From Pseudomonas nitroreducens (GTDB lineage: Bacteria; Pseudomonadota; Gammaproteobacteria; Pseudomonadales; Pseudomonadaceae), in the NCBI RefSeq assembly GCF_024170165.1, contig NZ_JALJXP010000014.1:62001-126000 (forward strand): a stretch of DNA of 64,000 nucleotides, read 5' to 3'. The notes beneath the pieces are model-generated. The model was not told the DNA's origin and did not search any database. It worked only from the letters and a program-made list of their open reading frames with translations. The translations under genes and the position numbers were made by a program. Positions 1 to 13,104 of the stretch are shown here, in pieces. Each line of letters opens with the position of its first letter. Within the stretch, counting starts at the first letter, position 1.

Positions 1-906
<906 letters not shown>

Positions 907-910
<4 letters not shown>

Positions 911-2721
911 ATACCGCTGTTCTCCAGCGGCTGGACCTGGCCATTCTTGAACTCGGCCCAGGGCAGGCGGCGCTCGACGCGCTGGCTGGCACTGACGCTG
1001 AGGGTGCCGGTCAGGCCGTCTACCTGCATGCTCGGCACGGCCTTGAGTTCCGGCAGACGCGGGGCCAACTGGTAGGCGTCGGCGCCCATGGCGTACAGGC
1101 GGCCGAGGCTGCCGTTGGCGGCCGGCCATTGCGCGGCGACCTGCTGGCGCAGGGCGTTGTTCGGGTTCAGCAGCCACGGGGTCTCGCAGAAGCGGATGCC
1201 GTTCAGGTCCTGGTCCTGCGCCGGGTTGTTCACTCCGGTGTACAGGTTGGAGGTGGCGTAGACCGGCAGGTCGCCGGCGTACTGGAAGGCCAGGGTCGGC
1301 TTGATCTGGCGGGCCTGCTGCGGGGTGGCGGCGAGGAAGATGAAATCGATGTCCTGACGGCGCGACGGCTGGGTATCGACGCTGCTGTCGAGCACGCCCT
1401 GCAGGCGCTTGGCGCGGCCTTCGCTCTGGCGCAGTTGCAGCAGGTCGGCGATCTGTCGGGCCAGTTCCACCGGCTGGTCGACGTGCTCGGCGGCGATCAG
1501 GGTGCCACCGGCGGCCTGCCAGTTGCGGCTGAACGAGGCGAGCACGCGGTCGCCCCACTCGCCGCGCGGCACCAGGGCCACGGCGCGACGCATACCGTCA
1601 TTCCAGGCGCGGTTGGCGACTTCGCGGGCTTCGTCCTCGGCGGACAGGCCGAACTGGAACAGCTGGGCCGGGCCTTCCTGGTTGCCGTCGGCGTAGTTCA
1701 GGGCCAGGGTGGTGATCGGCAGTTGCGGCTGGCTGCTCATCTGCTTGACCAGATTCTTCTCCAGCGGGCCTACGACCAGCTGTACGCCGTCGGCCTGGGC
1801 CTGGCGGTAGAACTCGTCCAGCGAGCGCACCTGGGTGCTGTCGTAGAGCTTGATGTCCGGCTGTGCCTGACCGCCCTGCTGGGCCTGGAAGTGAGCGGCG
1901 AGGAAGCCGTCCTGCAGGGCGCGGGCAACGGAGGCGAGCTGGCCCTGCTGTGGTAGCAGCAGGCCGATCTTGTTCAGCGGCTGGGCGGCCAGGGACTTCA
2001 GTTTGGTCAGGGCGTCCGGCAGTTGCTTGGCGGCCGGGTGATCCGGGTTCTGCGCGACCCAGTTGTCGATGTTCGACTGCTGTTCCTTCAGGGTCGAGGA
2101 CGATTTGGTGATGCGTGCCAGCTCCAGCCAGCCGTTCAGGTCGCCTTCGTTGCTGCTGGCCTGCATCTGTTCGAGCGGCAGACTGGAGACCAGCTTCCAG
2201 ATTTCTTCGTGGTTGGCCTTGCTGGCCTCGGCGTTGAGCAGCGGGTCGATGAATACGCGCTCGCGGGCGGCGCTGAGGGTCTGGCCGTCGGCGGCCAGGG
2301 CCAGGGATTTGACCATGCCGGCGCGGGCCTGCAGGTCCACCGGCATCTCGCCCAGGCGCTGGAAGCTGGGGTTGTCGAAGGCCTTCAGGGCGGCCTTGGT
2401 CTTGTTGCGGGCCAGTTCGAGCTGGGCGCGCAGGGTGCTGGCAAAGACCTGCTGGGCAGGCTTCAGGCTGTCCATCGGGATCTGGTCGAGGATCTGCGTG
2501 GAGCGGCCGAGATCCTTCTGCTTGTACGCCAGATCGGCTGCGGACAAGCGCAGGACGGCGGCTTCGTCCGGCTTGGCGGTGGAGGCCTGCTGCAGCAGCT
2601 GTTCGATGCTGGCGTCCGGGGTGCGCGGCAGTTCGCCGAGATTGGACGACGGGGAGGACGCACAGGCGGCGAGCAGGCCGGCCAGGAACAGAGCGGATAG
2701 CGGACGCAGGCGAGCGATCAT
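907..2721 (-). CDS. lpoA: LpoA/LppC family lipoprotein, activator of penicillin-binding protein
   Basis: Outer-membrane lipoprotein that in Enterobacteria activates PBP1a from the periplasm. The protein has 604 residues from the ATG at 2721. It starts with a basic residue, a hydrophobic stretch and a lipobox ending LLAAC, so Cys20 would be the lipidated residue. The N-terminal half is helical and TPR-like; the C-terminal half (from about residue 235, KIGLLLPQQGQLASVARALQ) resembles a periplasmic-binding fold. An alternative ATG at 2742 adds seven residues but lacks a ribosome site, while GAGAAG precedes the chosen start. It is followed by overlapping yraN and is divergent from rsmI. Which PBP it serves in Pseudomonas is not shown here. 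Confidence 0.9.
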
Positions 2722-2806
2722 ATCGGGCTTCTCGTGACGCATTCAAAGAGCTGCCGATTGTACCCAAGCGGCGAGGGTGACGCGATGGCGGCTGCCGGAA
2801 TCGGGA

Positions 2807-2812
2807 TACAAT
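2807..2812 (+). promoter_or_regulatory. candidate -10 element for rsmI
   Basis: TACAAT lies 35 bases before the rsmI GTG in the gap between the divergent lpoA and rsmI genes. A convincing -35 hexamer is not visible 17 bases upstream, so the call is tentative. Confidence 0.3.
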
Positions 2813-2847
2813 GCGGCTTTTTCAGATACTTCCGGCGAGGTTAGCGC

Positions 2848-3696
2848 GTGACCCTTGGCACTCTCTATGTGGTGGCCACTCCCATTGGCAACCTGGACGA
2901 CATCAGCGCCCGGGCGCTGAAGGTGCTGGCCGACGTGGCTCTGATCGCGGCCGAAGATACCCGTCACTCGGTGCGTCTGCTCCAGCACTTCGGTATCCAG
3001 ACGCCGTTGGCGGCCTGTCATGAGCACAACGAGCGCGAGCAGGGCGGTCGCTTCCTCACCAAGCTGCAGGCCGGTGAGGACGTCGCGCTGATCTCCGACG
3101 CGGGCACGCCGCTGATCTCCGATCCGGGCTACCACCTGGTGCGCCAGGCGCGCGCCGCGGGCATCGCCGTGGTGCCGGTGCCTGGGGCTTGCGCGCTGAT
3201 TGCTGCACTGTCCGCCGCCGGCCTGCCGTCGGATCGTTTCGTCTTCGAGGGTTTCCTGCCGGCGAAGGTTGCCGGTCGTCGCGGACGCCTCGAAGCGCTG
3301 GTGGACGAGCCGCGGACCCTGATCTTCTACGAGGCGCCGCACCGGGTGCTGGAGTGCATCGAGGACATGGCGGCGATCTTTGGCGACGAACGGCCGGCGC
3401 TGCTGGCGCGGGAGCTGACCAAGACCTTCGAAACCCTGAAAGGGCTGCCGCTGGGCGAGTTGCGCGAATTCGTGGCGTCCGACAGCAACCAGCAGCGCGG
3501 CGAATGCGTGCTGCTGGTGGCCGGTAAGCCGGCACCCGAAGGCGATGAGGCGGTGGATGCGCAGACCCTGCGGGTGCTCGATCTGCTGCTGGCGGAACTG
3601 CCGGTCAAGCGCGCTGCGGCGCTCGCTGCGGAGATCACCGGGGCACGCAAGAACCAGCTTTATCAGCTCGCGCTGGAGCGTCAGGGCAAGGCTTGA
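2848..3696 (+). CDS. rsmI: 16S rRNA (cytidine1402-2'-O)-methyltransferase RsmI
   Basis: Tetrapyrrole-methylase-fold enzyme that uses SAM to 2'-O-methylate C1402 of 16S rRNA; RsmH, encoded nearby, makes the N4 modification of the same base. The 282 residues match the family length. Diagnostic runs are [13 protein letters not shown] at the N-terminus, [43 protein letters not shown] and FYEAPHRVL. The start is a GTG at 2848, set by the family N-terminus. It is divergent from lpoA, with which it is paired in many Pseudomonas genomes, and is directly upstream of rnpB. Confidence 0.95.
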   Translation: MTLGTLYVVATPIGNLDDISARALKVLADVALIAAEDTRHSVRLLQHFGIQTPLAACHEHNEREQGGRFLTKLQAGEDVALISDAGTPLISDPGYHLVRQARAAGIAVVPVPGACALIAALSAAGLPSDRFVFEGFLPAKVAGRRGRLEALVDEPRTLIFYEAPHRVLECIEDMAAIFGDERPALLARELTKTFETLKGLPLGELREFVASDSNQQRGECVLLVAGKPAPEGDEAVDAQTLRVLDLLLAELPVKRAAALAAEITGARKNQLYQLALERQGKA

Positions 3697-3698
3697 GC

Positions 3699-3727
3699 TT
3701 GTCCTGAGCGCCGGCAGCCGCTAATCT
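3699..3727 (+). promoter_or_regulatory. candidate sigma-70 promoter of rnpB
   Basis: TTGTCC at 3699-3704 and TAATCT at 3722-3727 are separated by 17 bases. The first paired base of the RNA (3737) lies 10 bases after the -10, which fits a start site at about 3735. The -35 overlaps the end region of rsmI. Confidence 0.6.
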
Positions 3728-3736
3728 TGCGGACTG

Positions 3737-4089
3737 AGAGTCGATTGGACAGTCGCTGTTCCGTGGTGTTCCACCACGGGGTGGAGGAAAGTCCGGGCTC
3801 CACAGGGCAGAGTGCCAGGTAACGCCTGGGAGGCGCGAGTCTACGGAAAGTGCCACAGAAAATAACCGCCTAAGCGCGCAAGCGCCGGTAAGGGTGAAAA
3901 GGTGCGGTAAGAGCGCACCGCACGGCTGGCAACAGTTCGTGGCTAGGTAAACCCCACTCGGAGCAAGATCAAATAGGAACCCATTGGCGCGGCCCGCGTT
4001 GGGTTCGGGTAGATCGCTTGAGGCATGCAGTGATGTATGTCCCAGAGGAATGGCTGTCCTCGACAGAACCCGGCTTACAGATCGACTCT
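3737..4089 (+). ncRNA. rnpB: RNase P RNA (M1 RNA, bacterial type A)
   Basis: Catalytic RNA of RNase P, which matures tRNA 5' ends. The ends pair perfectly: AGAGTCGAT at the 5' end with ATCGACTCT at 4081-4089 (helix P1). Universally conserved parts are present: GGAGGAAAGTCCGGGCTCC near 3783-3801, CAGGGCAGAGTGCCAGGTAACG after it, GGTAAGGGTGAAAAGGTGCG, then AGAGCGCACCG and the GAACCCGGCTTACAG segment at about 4065-4080. The length of about 353 bases fits type A RNAs of Pseudomonas. Confidence 0.97.
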
Positions 4090-4174
4090 CAGCACTTTTC
4101 CTCCACTTCTTCCCACATGACCATTTGTCGCTGACCGGAAGAAGTTACAAACTTAAGAAATCACTTTAAGTGTG

Positions 4175-4213
4175 AAAGCCCAGTGTTTTGAAAACACTGG
4201 GCTTTTCTCTTTT
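4175..4213 (+). terminator. rho-independent terminator downstream of rnpB
   Basis: Arms at 4175-4189 and 4191-4205 are perfect 15-base inverted repeats, followed by a T-rich run (TTCTCTTTTC). It lies about 85 bases after the mature RNase P RNA end, so it probably ends the rnpB precursor. Confidence 0.85.
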
Positions 4214-4296
4214 CTGACGCGTCAAATTCCCTCCCCGAACATCGCAAAAGTACGCTAAATCTCGGTCCTGTAAGGATTTTTCCCCTCCGGCTCGCC

Positions 4297-4326
4297 TTGA
4301 CGGTGGGGATCGCGGATTTCTATAGT
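4297..4326 (+). promoter_or_regulatory. sigma-70 promoter of the dcw cluster (Pmra)
   Basis: TTGACG at 4297-4302 and TATAGT at 4321-4326, spaced by 18 bases. It is the best promoter match in the 310-base gap between rnpB and mraZ. Predicted transcription starts near 4333, just before three MraZ half-sites, and would drive the mraZ-rsmH-ftsL operon and beyond. Confidence 0.65.
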
Positions 4327-4335
4327 GTGCGGAAG

Positions 4336-4360
4336 TGGTACGAAGTGGGTAAAAGTGGGA
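4336..4360 (+). promoter_or_regulatory. MraZ operator: three TGG(G/T)N repeats
   Basis: TGGTA at 4336, TGGGT at 4346 and TGGGA at 4356 recur at exactly 10-base spacing. MraZ of E. coli binds TGGGN direct repeats separated by 5 bases at its own promoter. The repeats sit at or just after the predicted start of transcription, a position suited to autorepression of the cluster. Confidence 0.75.
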
Positions 4361-4400
4361 TTAACAGGCATGGATAGCCAACCACAGGGGAAGCGCTGAC

Positions 4401-4856
4401 GTGTTTCGCGGAGCTAACGCCATCAGTCTCGACGCCAAAGGGCGCCTCGCGATGCCGAGTCGGTATCGTGACGAGCTCGTTTCGCGTTGCAATGGCCAGC
4501 TCATCGTCACCATCGATGCCGTCGACACCTGTCTCACCGTATACCCCCTCCCTGAATGGGAACTCATCGAAGCCAAGCTGCGCGAGCTGCCCTCGCTGCG
4601 TGAAGAAACGCGGCGCCTGCAGCGTTTGCTGATTGGTAATGCCGTTGACCTGGAGCTGGATGGCGCCGGGCGTTTTCTCATTCCGCCGCGCCTGCGCGAG
4701 TACGCCGGTCTGGACAAGAAGGCGATGCTGGTCGGCCAGCTGAACAAGTTCCAGTTGTGGGACGAAGACAAATGGAATGCGGTTGCCGAGGCCGATCTCG
4801 CAGCCATCAAAGAACCCGGCGGCCTGCCGGATGAATTGCGCGACCTTATTCTGTGA
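4401..4856 (+). CDS. mraZ: transcriptional regulator MraZ
   Basis: DNA-binding protein of 151 residues with two SpoVT/AbrB-like halves. Each half carries the D-x-(K/A)-G-R signature: [16 protein letters not shown] near residues 9-24 and [18 protein letters not shown] near 90-107. MraZ forms a ring and represses the dcw promoter. The start is a GTG at 4401 preceded by AGGGGAA. It is the first gene of the cluster and overlaps rsmH by four bases. Confidence 0.96.
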   Translation: MFRGANAISLDAKGRLAMPSRYRDELVSRCNGQLIVTIDAVDTCLTVYPLPEWELIEAKLRELPSLREETRRLQRLLIGNAVDLELDGAGRFLIPPRLREYAGLDKKAMLVGQLNKFQLWDEDKWNAVAEADLAAIKEPGGLPDELRDLIL

Positions 4857-5802
4857 GCCTGCCTGTGACCAGTACCTTCCAACACATCACCGTTCTGCTC
4901 GAGGAGGCCGTCGAAGCGCTGGCCCCCCTGGAGGGCGGCCGCTATGTGGACGGGACCTTCGGCAGGGGAGGGCACAGCCGGGCCTTGCTCGGCAAGCTCG
5001 GCCCGGGCGGTCAATTGCTCGGGTTCGACAAGGATCCCCAGGCGATTGCGACGGGAAAAACACTGGCGGCCGAAGACGGCCGCTTCGTCATTGTGCAAAG
5101 GTCCTTCGCCGAGATGGCGGAAGAGTTCTCCGCGCGTGGCCTGCAGGGCGCTGTGAATGGGGTTCTGCTGGACCTGGGTGTGTCCTCGCCGCAGCTGGAT
5201 GACCCCGAGCGTGGCTTCAGCTTCCTCAACGACGGCCCGCTGGACATGCGCATGAACCCGGATCAGGGCGTCAGCGCTGCGCAGTGGATCGCCACTGCCG
5301 CGGAAGACGAGATCGCCCGCGTGTTCAAGGATTACGGCGAAGAGCGCTTCGCCAAGCGCATGGCGCGCGCCATCGTGCAGCGTCGTGCGGAAGCGCCGTT
5401 CGAGCGCACCGCCGATCTGGCAGCCGTGATCACCGAGGCCAACCCGGCCTGGGAGAAGGGCAAGAACCCGGCTACCCGTGCCTTCCAGGGTTTGCGCATC
5501 TTCATCAATAACGAACTGGGTGATCTGGAACGTGGCCTCGAAGCTGCACTGGAAGGCCTGGCCGTGGGTGGTCGCCTGGTGGTGATCAGCTTCCACTCGC
5601 TGGAAGACCGCATCGTCAAGCAGTTCATGCGTAAGCAGGTGAAGGGCGAGGCGGATAACCTGCCGCGCAACCTGCCGATTCAGGTCAAACCCTTTGACCC
5701 GCGCATGAAGCTGATCGGCAAGCCGGTCTACGCCTCCGAGGCTGAGCTCAAGGCCAACCCGCGCTCGCGCAGCGCGGTCATGCGCATCGCGGAGAAGCTC
5801 AG

Positions 5803-5806
<4 letters not shown>
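4853..5806 (+). CDS. rsmH: 16S rRNA (cytosine1402-N4)-methyltransferase RsmH
   Basis: SAM-dependent enzyme (formerly MraW) that methylates N4 of C1402 in 16S rRNA. The 317 residues include the SAM motif [16 protein letters not shown], the segment [34 protein letters not shown] and [14 protein letters not shown]. The chosen GTG at 4853 overlaps the mraZ stop; a second GTG at 4865 is possible and would remove four residues. It lies second in the dcw operon, overlapping ftsL by four bases. Confidence 0.95.
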
Positions 5807-7840
<2,034 letters not shown>

Positions 7841-7841
<1 letters not shown>

Positions 7842-9304
7842 TGCCGATGAGCCTGAATCAACTGTTGCCGCAGGCTGAAAGCGGCGAACTGATCCGTGAG
7901 CTGACCCTGGACAGTCGCACCGTCAAGCCGGGCGACCTGTTCCTGGCGGTACCGGGCGGTCGCCAGGACGGCCGCGGGCATATCGCTGCCGCGCTGACCC
8001 AGGGTGCTGCCGCCGTTGCCTATGAAGCAGAAGGCGCAGTCGACCTGCCGCCCAGCGATGTGCCGATGATCGCCATCAAGGGGCTCGCCAAGCAGCTGTC
8101 CGCCATTGCCGGGCGCTTCTATGGCGAGCCGAGCCGTGGCGTCGAACTGGTCGGCGTCACCGGCACCAACGGCAAGACCAGCGTCAGCCAACTGGTGGCC
8201 CAGGCCCTGGACCTGCTCGGCGAGCGCTGCGGCATCGTCGGCACCCTCGGCACCGGTTTCTATGGCGCACTGGAGAGCGGTCGCCACACCACGCCTGACC
8301 CGCTGGCCGTGCAGGCGACCCTGGCGCGCCTGAAGCAGGCCGGCGCCAAGGCCGTGGCCATGGAAGTGTCCTCCCATGGCCTGGAGCAGGGCCGGGTTGC
8401 GGCGCTGGGCTTCGACGTGGCGGTGTTCACCAACCTGTCCCGCGACCACCTGGACTACCACGGCTCGATGGAAGCTTACGGTGCCGCCAAGGCCAAGCTG
8501 TTCGCCTGGCAGGGCCTGCGTTGCCGGGTGATCAACCTGGACGACGACTTCGGTCGCCAGCTGGCCGCCGAGTCTCACGAATCCCGCCTGATGGGTTACA
8601 GCCTGAGCGACCCGTCGGCCTACCTCTATTGCCGTTCCGCCACCTTCAGCGATGCCGGCGTGCAAGCGCAGATCGTCACGCCGCAAGGCGAAGGCCTGTT
8701 GCGCAGCTCGCTGCTGGGCAAGTTCAACCTGAGCAACCTGCTGGCCGTGGTCGGCGCGCTGCTGGGCCTGGACTACCCGCTGGGCGACGTGCTCAAGGTG
8801 CTGCCGCAGCTGGAAGGCCCGATCGGCCGCATGCAGCGCCTGGGCGGCGGCGACAAGCCGCTGGTGGTCGTGGACTACGCCCACACCCCGGATGCGCTGG
8901 AGAAAGTCCTGCTGGCCCTGCGCCCCCATGTACATGGCCAACTGCTCTGCCTGTTCGGCTGCGGTGGCGACCGCGACAGCGGCAAGCGCCCGATCATGGC
9001 GCAGATCGCCGAGCAGCATGCCGACCGCGTGCTGGTCACCGACGACAACCCGCGCACCGAGAAGAGCGAGGCGATCATCGCCGATATCCGTGCCGGTTTC
9101 GCCAAGCCCGAAACAGTCGAGTTCGTCCCCGGTCGTGGCGAGGCCATCGCCCGTCTGATCGCCTCTGCCGGCGTCGATGACGTCGTCGTGCTGGCGGGCA
9201 AAGGCCATGAGGATTACCAGGAGATCGACGGCGTTCGCCACCCGTTCTCCGATCTGGAACAAGCCGCCAAGGCGCTGGCTGCCTGGGAGGTGAAGCGTGC
9301 TTAA
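7841..9304 (+). CDS. murE: UDP-MurNAc-L-Ala-D-Glu:meso-diaminopimelate ligase MurE
   Basis: Cytoplasmic ATP-dependent Mur ligase that adds the third residue of the stem peptide. The 487 residues carry the P-loop GVTGTNGKTSVSQL at about 108-121, the carbamylated-lysine region, the segment FTNLSRDHLDYHGSM and the VVDYAHTPDALE motif. The DNPRTE motif marks specificity for meso-diaminopimelate rather than lysine. It overlaps ftsI by one base and murF by eight bases. Confidence 0.96.
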
Positions 9305-10661
9305 GCCCCTTTCGCTCAACGAAGTCGCGGGTGCGCTGCAGGGGCGTGTGGTTGGCGCTGACGCCAGCTTCGACGCCGTGAGCACCGACAGCCGCGCCAT
9401 CGTGCCCGGCCAGCTGTTCATCGCCCTGACCGGTCCGCGCTTCGACGGCCACGACTACCTGGCCGATGTCGCTGCCAAGGGCGCGGTTGCCGCCCTGGTG
9501 GAGCGTGAAGTCGCCGGTGCGCCGCTGCCGCAACTGGTCGTGGCGGACACCCGTATCGCGCTGGGCCAGCTCGGTGCGCTGAACCGCGCCGCCTTCGGCG
9601 GCCGTGTCGCCGCCGTGACCGGTTCCAGCGGCAAGACCACCGTGAAGGAGATGCTCGCCAGCATCCTGCGGACCCAGGGCGAAGTCCTGGCGACCCGCGG
9701 CAACCTGAACAACGACCTTGGCGCGCCGCTGACCCTCCTGCAGCTGGCTCCCGAGCACAAGAGCGCGGTCATCGAACTGGGCGCCAACCGTGTCGGCGAG
9801 ATCGCCTACACCGTCGCGCTGACCCGCCCGCAGGTCGCCATCATCACCAACGCCGGTACCGCCCACGTAGGTGAGTTCGGCGGGCAGGACAAGATCGTCC
9901 TGGCCAAGGGCGAGATTCTCGAAGGACTGGCCGCCGACGGCGTGGCCATCCTCAACCGTGACGACAAGGCCTTCGACACCTGGCAGGCCCGCGCCGCCGG
10001 TCGCCGCATCTCCAGCTTCGGCCTGCACGATGCCCGCGCCGATTTCCGCGCCAGCGACGTCAGGCGTGATGCCCGTGGTTGCCCGGGCTTCACGCTGCAA
10101 GGCCCGGCTGGCGAGGCTGCCATCCAGCTGAATCTGCTGGGTGAGCACAACGTCACGAACGCACTGGCTGCCGCCGCCGCCGCTCATGCCCTGGGCGTGC
10201 CGCTGGTCGGGATCGTTTCCGGCCTGCAGAACCTGCAGCCGGTCAAGGGTCGCGCCGTAGCCCAGCTGGCGACGAATGGCATGCGCGTGATCGACGACAG
10301 CTACAACGCCAACCCGGCTTCAATCTGCGCGGCGATTGATATACTCGCCGGCTTTTCCGGCCGGACCGTCCTGGTCCTCGGGGACATGGGCGAGCTGGGT
10401 GCCTGGGCGGAATCTTCCCACCGCGAAGTGGGAACCTACGCCATTGGCAAAGTCACCGCGCTCTATGCCGTCGGACCGTTGATGAGCCACGCCGTGCAGG
10501 CGTTCGGTTCCGCGGGCCGGCACTTCGCCGATCAGGCCAGCCTGATCAGCGCCCTGGCCGACGAAGCATCGACCACCACCATTCTGATCAAGGGTTCCCG
10601 TAGCGCGGCGATGGACAAGGTCGTCGCGGCGTTGTGCGGTTCCTCCGAGGAGAGTCACTAA
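9297..10661 (+). CDS. murF: UDP-MurNAc-tripeptide:D-Ala-D-Ala ligase MurF
   Basis: ATP-dependent Mur ligase that attaches D-Ala-D-Ala to complete the pentapeptide precursor. It has 454 residues with the P-loop AAVTGSSGKTTVKEM, the ATRGNLNNDLG segment, AIITNAGTAHVGEFGG and VIDDSYNANPASICAAI. The GTG start at 9297 lies inside the end of murE. Its stop codon directly abuts the mraY ATG with no gap. Confidence 0.96.
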   Translation: MLKPLSLNEVAGALQGRVVGADASFDAVSTDSRAIVPGQLFIALTGPRFDGHDYLADVAAKGAVAALVEREVAGAPLPQLVVADTRIALGQLGALNRAAFGGRVAAVTGSSGKTTVKEMLASILRTQGEVLATRGNLNNDLGAPLTLLQLAPEHKSAVIELGANRVGEIAYTVALTRPQVAIITNAGTAHVGEFGGQDKIVLAKGEILEGLAADGVAILNRDDKAFDTWQARAAGRRISSFGLHDARADFRASDVRRDARGCPGFTLQGPAGEAAIQLNLLGEHNVTNALAAAAAAHALGVPLVGIVSGLQNLQPVKGRAVAQLATNGMRVIDDSYNANPASICAAIDILAGFSGRTVLVLGDMGELGAWAESSHREVGTYAIGKVTALYAVGPLMSHAVQAFGSAGRHFADQASLISALADEASTTTILIKGSRSAAMDKVVAALCGSSEESH

Positions 10662-11744
10662 ATGCTGCTGCTGCTCGCCGAGTACCTGCAACAGTTCTAC
10701 AAGGGCTTCGGCGTCTTCCAGTACCTGACCCTGCGCGGCATCCTGAGCGTGCTGACCGCACTCGCCCTGTCGCTCTGGCTGGGGCCGTGGATGATCCGCA
10801 CCCTGCAGATCCGCCAGATCGGCCAGTCCGTGCGCAACGACGGCCCGCAATCGCACCTGTCCAAGAAAGGTACGCCGACCATGGGCGGCGCGCTGATCCT
10901 CACTGCCATCGCCATCAGCACCCTGCTCTGGTCCGACTGGTCGAACCGCTACGTCTGGGTCGTGCTGGCCGTGACCCTGCTGTTCGGTGCCATTGGCTGG
11001 GTGGATGACTACCGCAAGGTGATCGAGAAGAACTCCCGCGGCCTGCCGAGCCGCTGGAAGTATTTCTGGCAGTCGGTGTTCGGTCTGGGTGCGGCGATCT
11101 TCCTCTTCATGACTGCCGAGACGCCGGTCGAGACCACCCTGATCGTGCCGATGCTGAAGAACGTCGAGATCCCGCTGGGCATCGGCTTCGTGGTGCTGAC
11201 CTACTTCGTGATCGTCGGCTCCAGCAACGCGGTGAACCTGACCGACGGCCTCGACGGCCTGGCGATCATGCCCACGGTGATGGTCGGCGGAGCGCTGGGG
11301 ATCTTCTGCTACCTGTCGGGCAACATCAAATTCGCCGAATACCTGTTCATCCCGAGCGTTCCGGGCGCGGGCGAGCTGATCATCTTCTGTGGCGCGATCG
11401 TCGGTGCGGGGCTGGGCTTCCTCTGGTTCAACACCTACCCGGCGCAGGTCTTCATGGGTGACGTCGGCGCGCTGGCGCTGGGCGCCGCGCTGGGCACCAT
11501 CGCCGTGATCGTCCGCCAGGAGATCGTGCTGTTCATCATGGGCGGCGTGTTCGTCATGGAAACCCTGTCGGTGGTGATCCAGGTCGCCTCCTTCAAGCTG
11601 ACCGGCAAGCGGGTGTTCCGCATGGCGCCGATCCACCACCACTTCGAACTCAAAGGCTGGCCGGAGCCGCGCGTGATCGTGCGCTTCTGGATCATCACGG
11701 TGATTCTCGTGCTGATCGGCCTGGCCACGTTGAAACTGCGTTGA
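10662..11744 (+). CDS. mraY: phospho-MurNAc-pentapeptide transferase MraY
   Basis: Polytopic inner-membrane enzyme that transfers phospho-MurNAc-pentapeptide to undecaprenyl phosphate, forming lipid I. The 360 residues contain about ten membrane helices and the family signatures [26 protein letters not shown] (the Asp pair), [12 protein letters not shown] and the [15 protein letters not shown] motif. The length equals that of E. coli MraY. It starts at the base following the murF stop. Confidence 0.97.
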   Translation: MLLLLAEYLQQFYKGFGVFQYLTLRGILSVLTALALSLWLGPWMIRTLQIRQIGQSVRNDGPQSHLSKKGTPTMGGALILTAIAISTLLWSDWSNRYVWVVLAVTLLFGAIGWVDDYRKVIEKNSRGLPSRWKYFWQSVFGLGAAIFLFMTAETPVETTLIVPMLKNVEIPLGIGFVVLTYFVIVGSSNAVNLTDGLDGLAIMPTVMVGGALGIFCYLSGNIKFAEYLFIPSVPGAGELIIFCGAIVGAGLGFLWFNTYPAQVFMGDVGALALGAALGTIAVIVRQEIVLFIMGGVFVMETLSVVIQVASFKLTGKRVFRMAPIHHHFELKGWPEPRVIVRFWIITVILVLIGLATLKLR

Positions 11745-11757
11745 GGACTGATCGAGC

Positions 11758-13104
11758 ATGAGCCTGATCGCTTCCGACCAATTCCGCATCGTTGTCGGCC
11801 TCGGCAAGAGCGGCATGTCCCTGGTGCGCTACCTGGCGCGCCAGGGCGTGCCATTTGCCGTGGCCGATACGCGCGCGAATCCGCCGGAGCTGGCGACCCT
11901 GCGCGAGCAGTACCCGCAGGTCGAGGTGCGCTGCGGCGACCTCGACGCCGATTTCCTCTGCCGCGCCCAGGAGCTCTACGTGAGCCCCGGCCTGTCGCTG
12001 CGCGTGCCGGCGCTGATCGAAGCGGCCGCCCGCGGCGTGCGCCTGTCCGGCGATGTCGACCTGTTCGCGCGTCACGCGAAGGCGCCCATCGTCGCCATCA
12101 CCGGTTCCAACGCCAAGAGCACCGTCACCACCCTGGTGGGCGACATGGCCAGGGCTGCCGGCAAGCGTGTTGCCGTTGGCGGCAACCTCGGCACTCCGGC
12201 TCTGGATCTGCTGGCCGATGACGTCGAGCTTTACGTGGTGGAGCTGTCCAGCTTCCAGCTGGAAACCTGCGAGCGCCTGAACGCCGAAGTCGCCACCTGC
12301 CTGAACGTCAGCGAAGACCACATGGATCGCTACGACGGCATGGCCGACTACCACCTGGCCAAGCACCGCATCTTCCGTGGCGCGAAGCAGGTCGTGGTGA
12401 ACCGTGCCGATGCCCTGAGCCGTCCGCTGATCGCCGACAACGTGCCGTGCTGGACCTTCGGCACCAACAAGCCGGACTTCAAGGGCTTCGGCCTGACCGA
12501 AGAGCACGGCGAGAAGTGGCTGACGTTCCAGTTCGAACCCCTGATGCCGGCCCGCGAGCTGAAGATCCGTGGCGCGCACAACCAGTCCAATGCCCTGGCC
12601 GCATTGGCGCTGGGGCACGCCGTCGGCCTGCCGTTCGAACCGATGCTGCAGACCCTGCGCGAATTTGCCGGTCTCGCCCACCGCTGTCAGTGGGTGCGCG
12701 AGCGCAACGGCGTGAGCTACTACGACGATTCCAAGGCCACCAACGTTGGTGCCGCTCTGGCGGCCATCGAAGGCCTGGGTGCCGACATCGACGGCAAGCT
12801 GGTGCTGATCGCCGGTGGCGATGGCAAGGGTGCCGACTTCCATGATCTGCGTGACCCGGTCGCCAGGCATTGCCGTGCCGTGGTGCTGCTGGGCCGCGAT
12901 GCCGAGCTGGTCGGCGCCGCCATCGGCAACGCCGTCCCGAAGGTCCGCGTGAATACCCTGGAAGAAGCCGTCGAGCACGCTGCCGACCTGGCCCTGCCGG
13001 GTGACGCCGTGCTGCTGTCGCCAGCCTGCGCGAGCCTGGACATGTTCAAGAACTACGAAGAGCGCGGACGCCTGTTCGCCAGGGCCGTGGAGGAACTCGC
13101 CTGA
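11758..13104 (+). CDS. murD: UDP-MurNAc-L-alanine:D-glutamate ligase MurD
   Basis: Mur ligase adding D-glutamate, with 448 residues. An N-terminal Rossmann-like UDP-binding domain (VVGLGKSGMSLVRYL) is followed by the P-loop AITGSNAKSTVTTL at about 112-125, LNVSEDHMDRYDGM and YYDDSKATNVGA. The P-loop has Ala where E. coli MurD has Gly (GSNGKST); I recall the same change in other pseudomonads, so it is probably lineage-typical. The gap from mraY is 13 bases and the overlap with ftsW is one base. Confidence 0.95.
   Translation: MSLIASDQFRIVVGLGKSGMSLVRYLARQGVPFAVADTRANPPELATLREQYPQVEVRCGDLDADFLCRAQELYVSPGLSLRVPALIEAAARGVRLSGDVDLFARHAKAPIVAITGSNAKSTVTTLVGDMARAAGKRVAVGGNLGTPALDLLADDVELYVVELSSFQLETCERLNAEVATCLNVSEDHMDRYDGMADYHLAKHRIFRGAKQVVVNRADALSRPLIADNVPCWTFGTNKPDFKGFGLTEEHGEKWLTFQFEPLMPARELKIRGAHNQSNALAALALGHAVGLPFEPMLQTLREFAGLAHRCQWVRERNGVSYYDDSKATNVGAALAAIEGLGADIDGKLVLIAGGDGKGADFHDLRDPVARHCRAVVLLGRDAELVGAAIGNAVPKVRVNTLEEAVEHAADLALPGDAVLLSPACASLDMFKNYEERGRLFARAVEELA

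Noticed and set aside
3635-4169. Short open frames across the RNase P RNA gene
   Set aside because: They overlap a structurally certain ncRNA and have no protein features.
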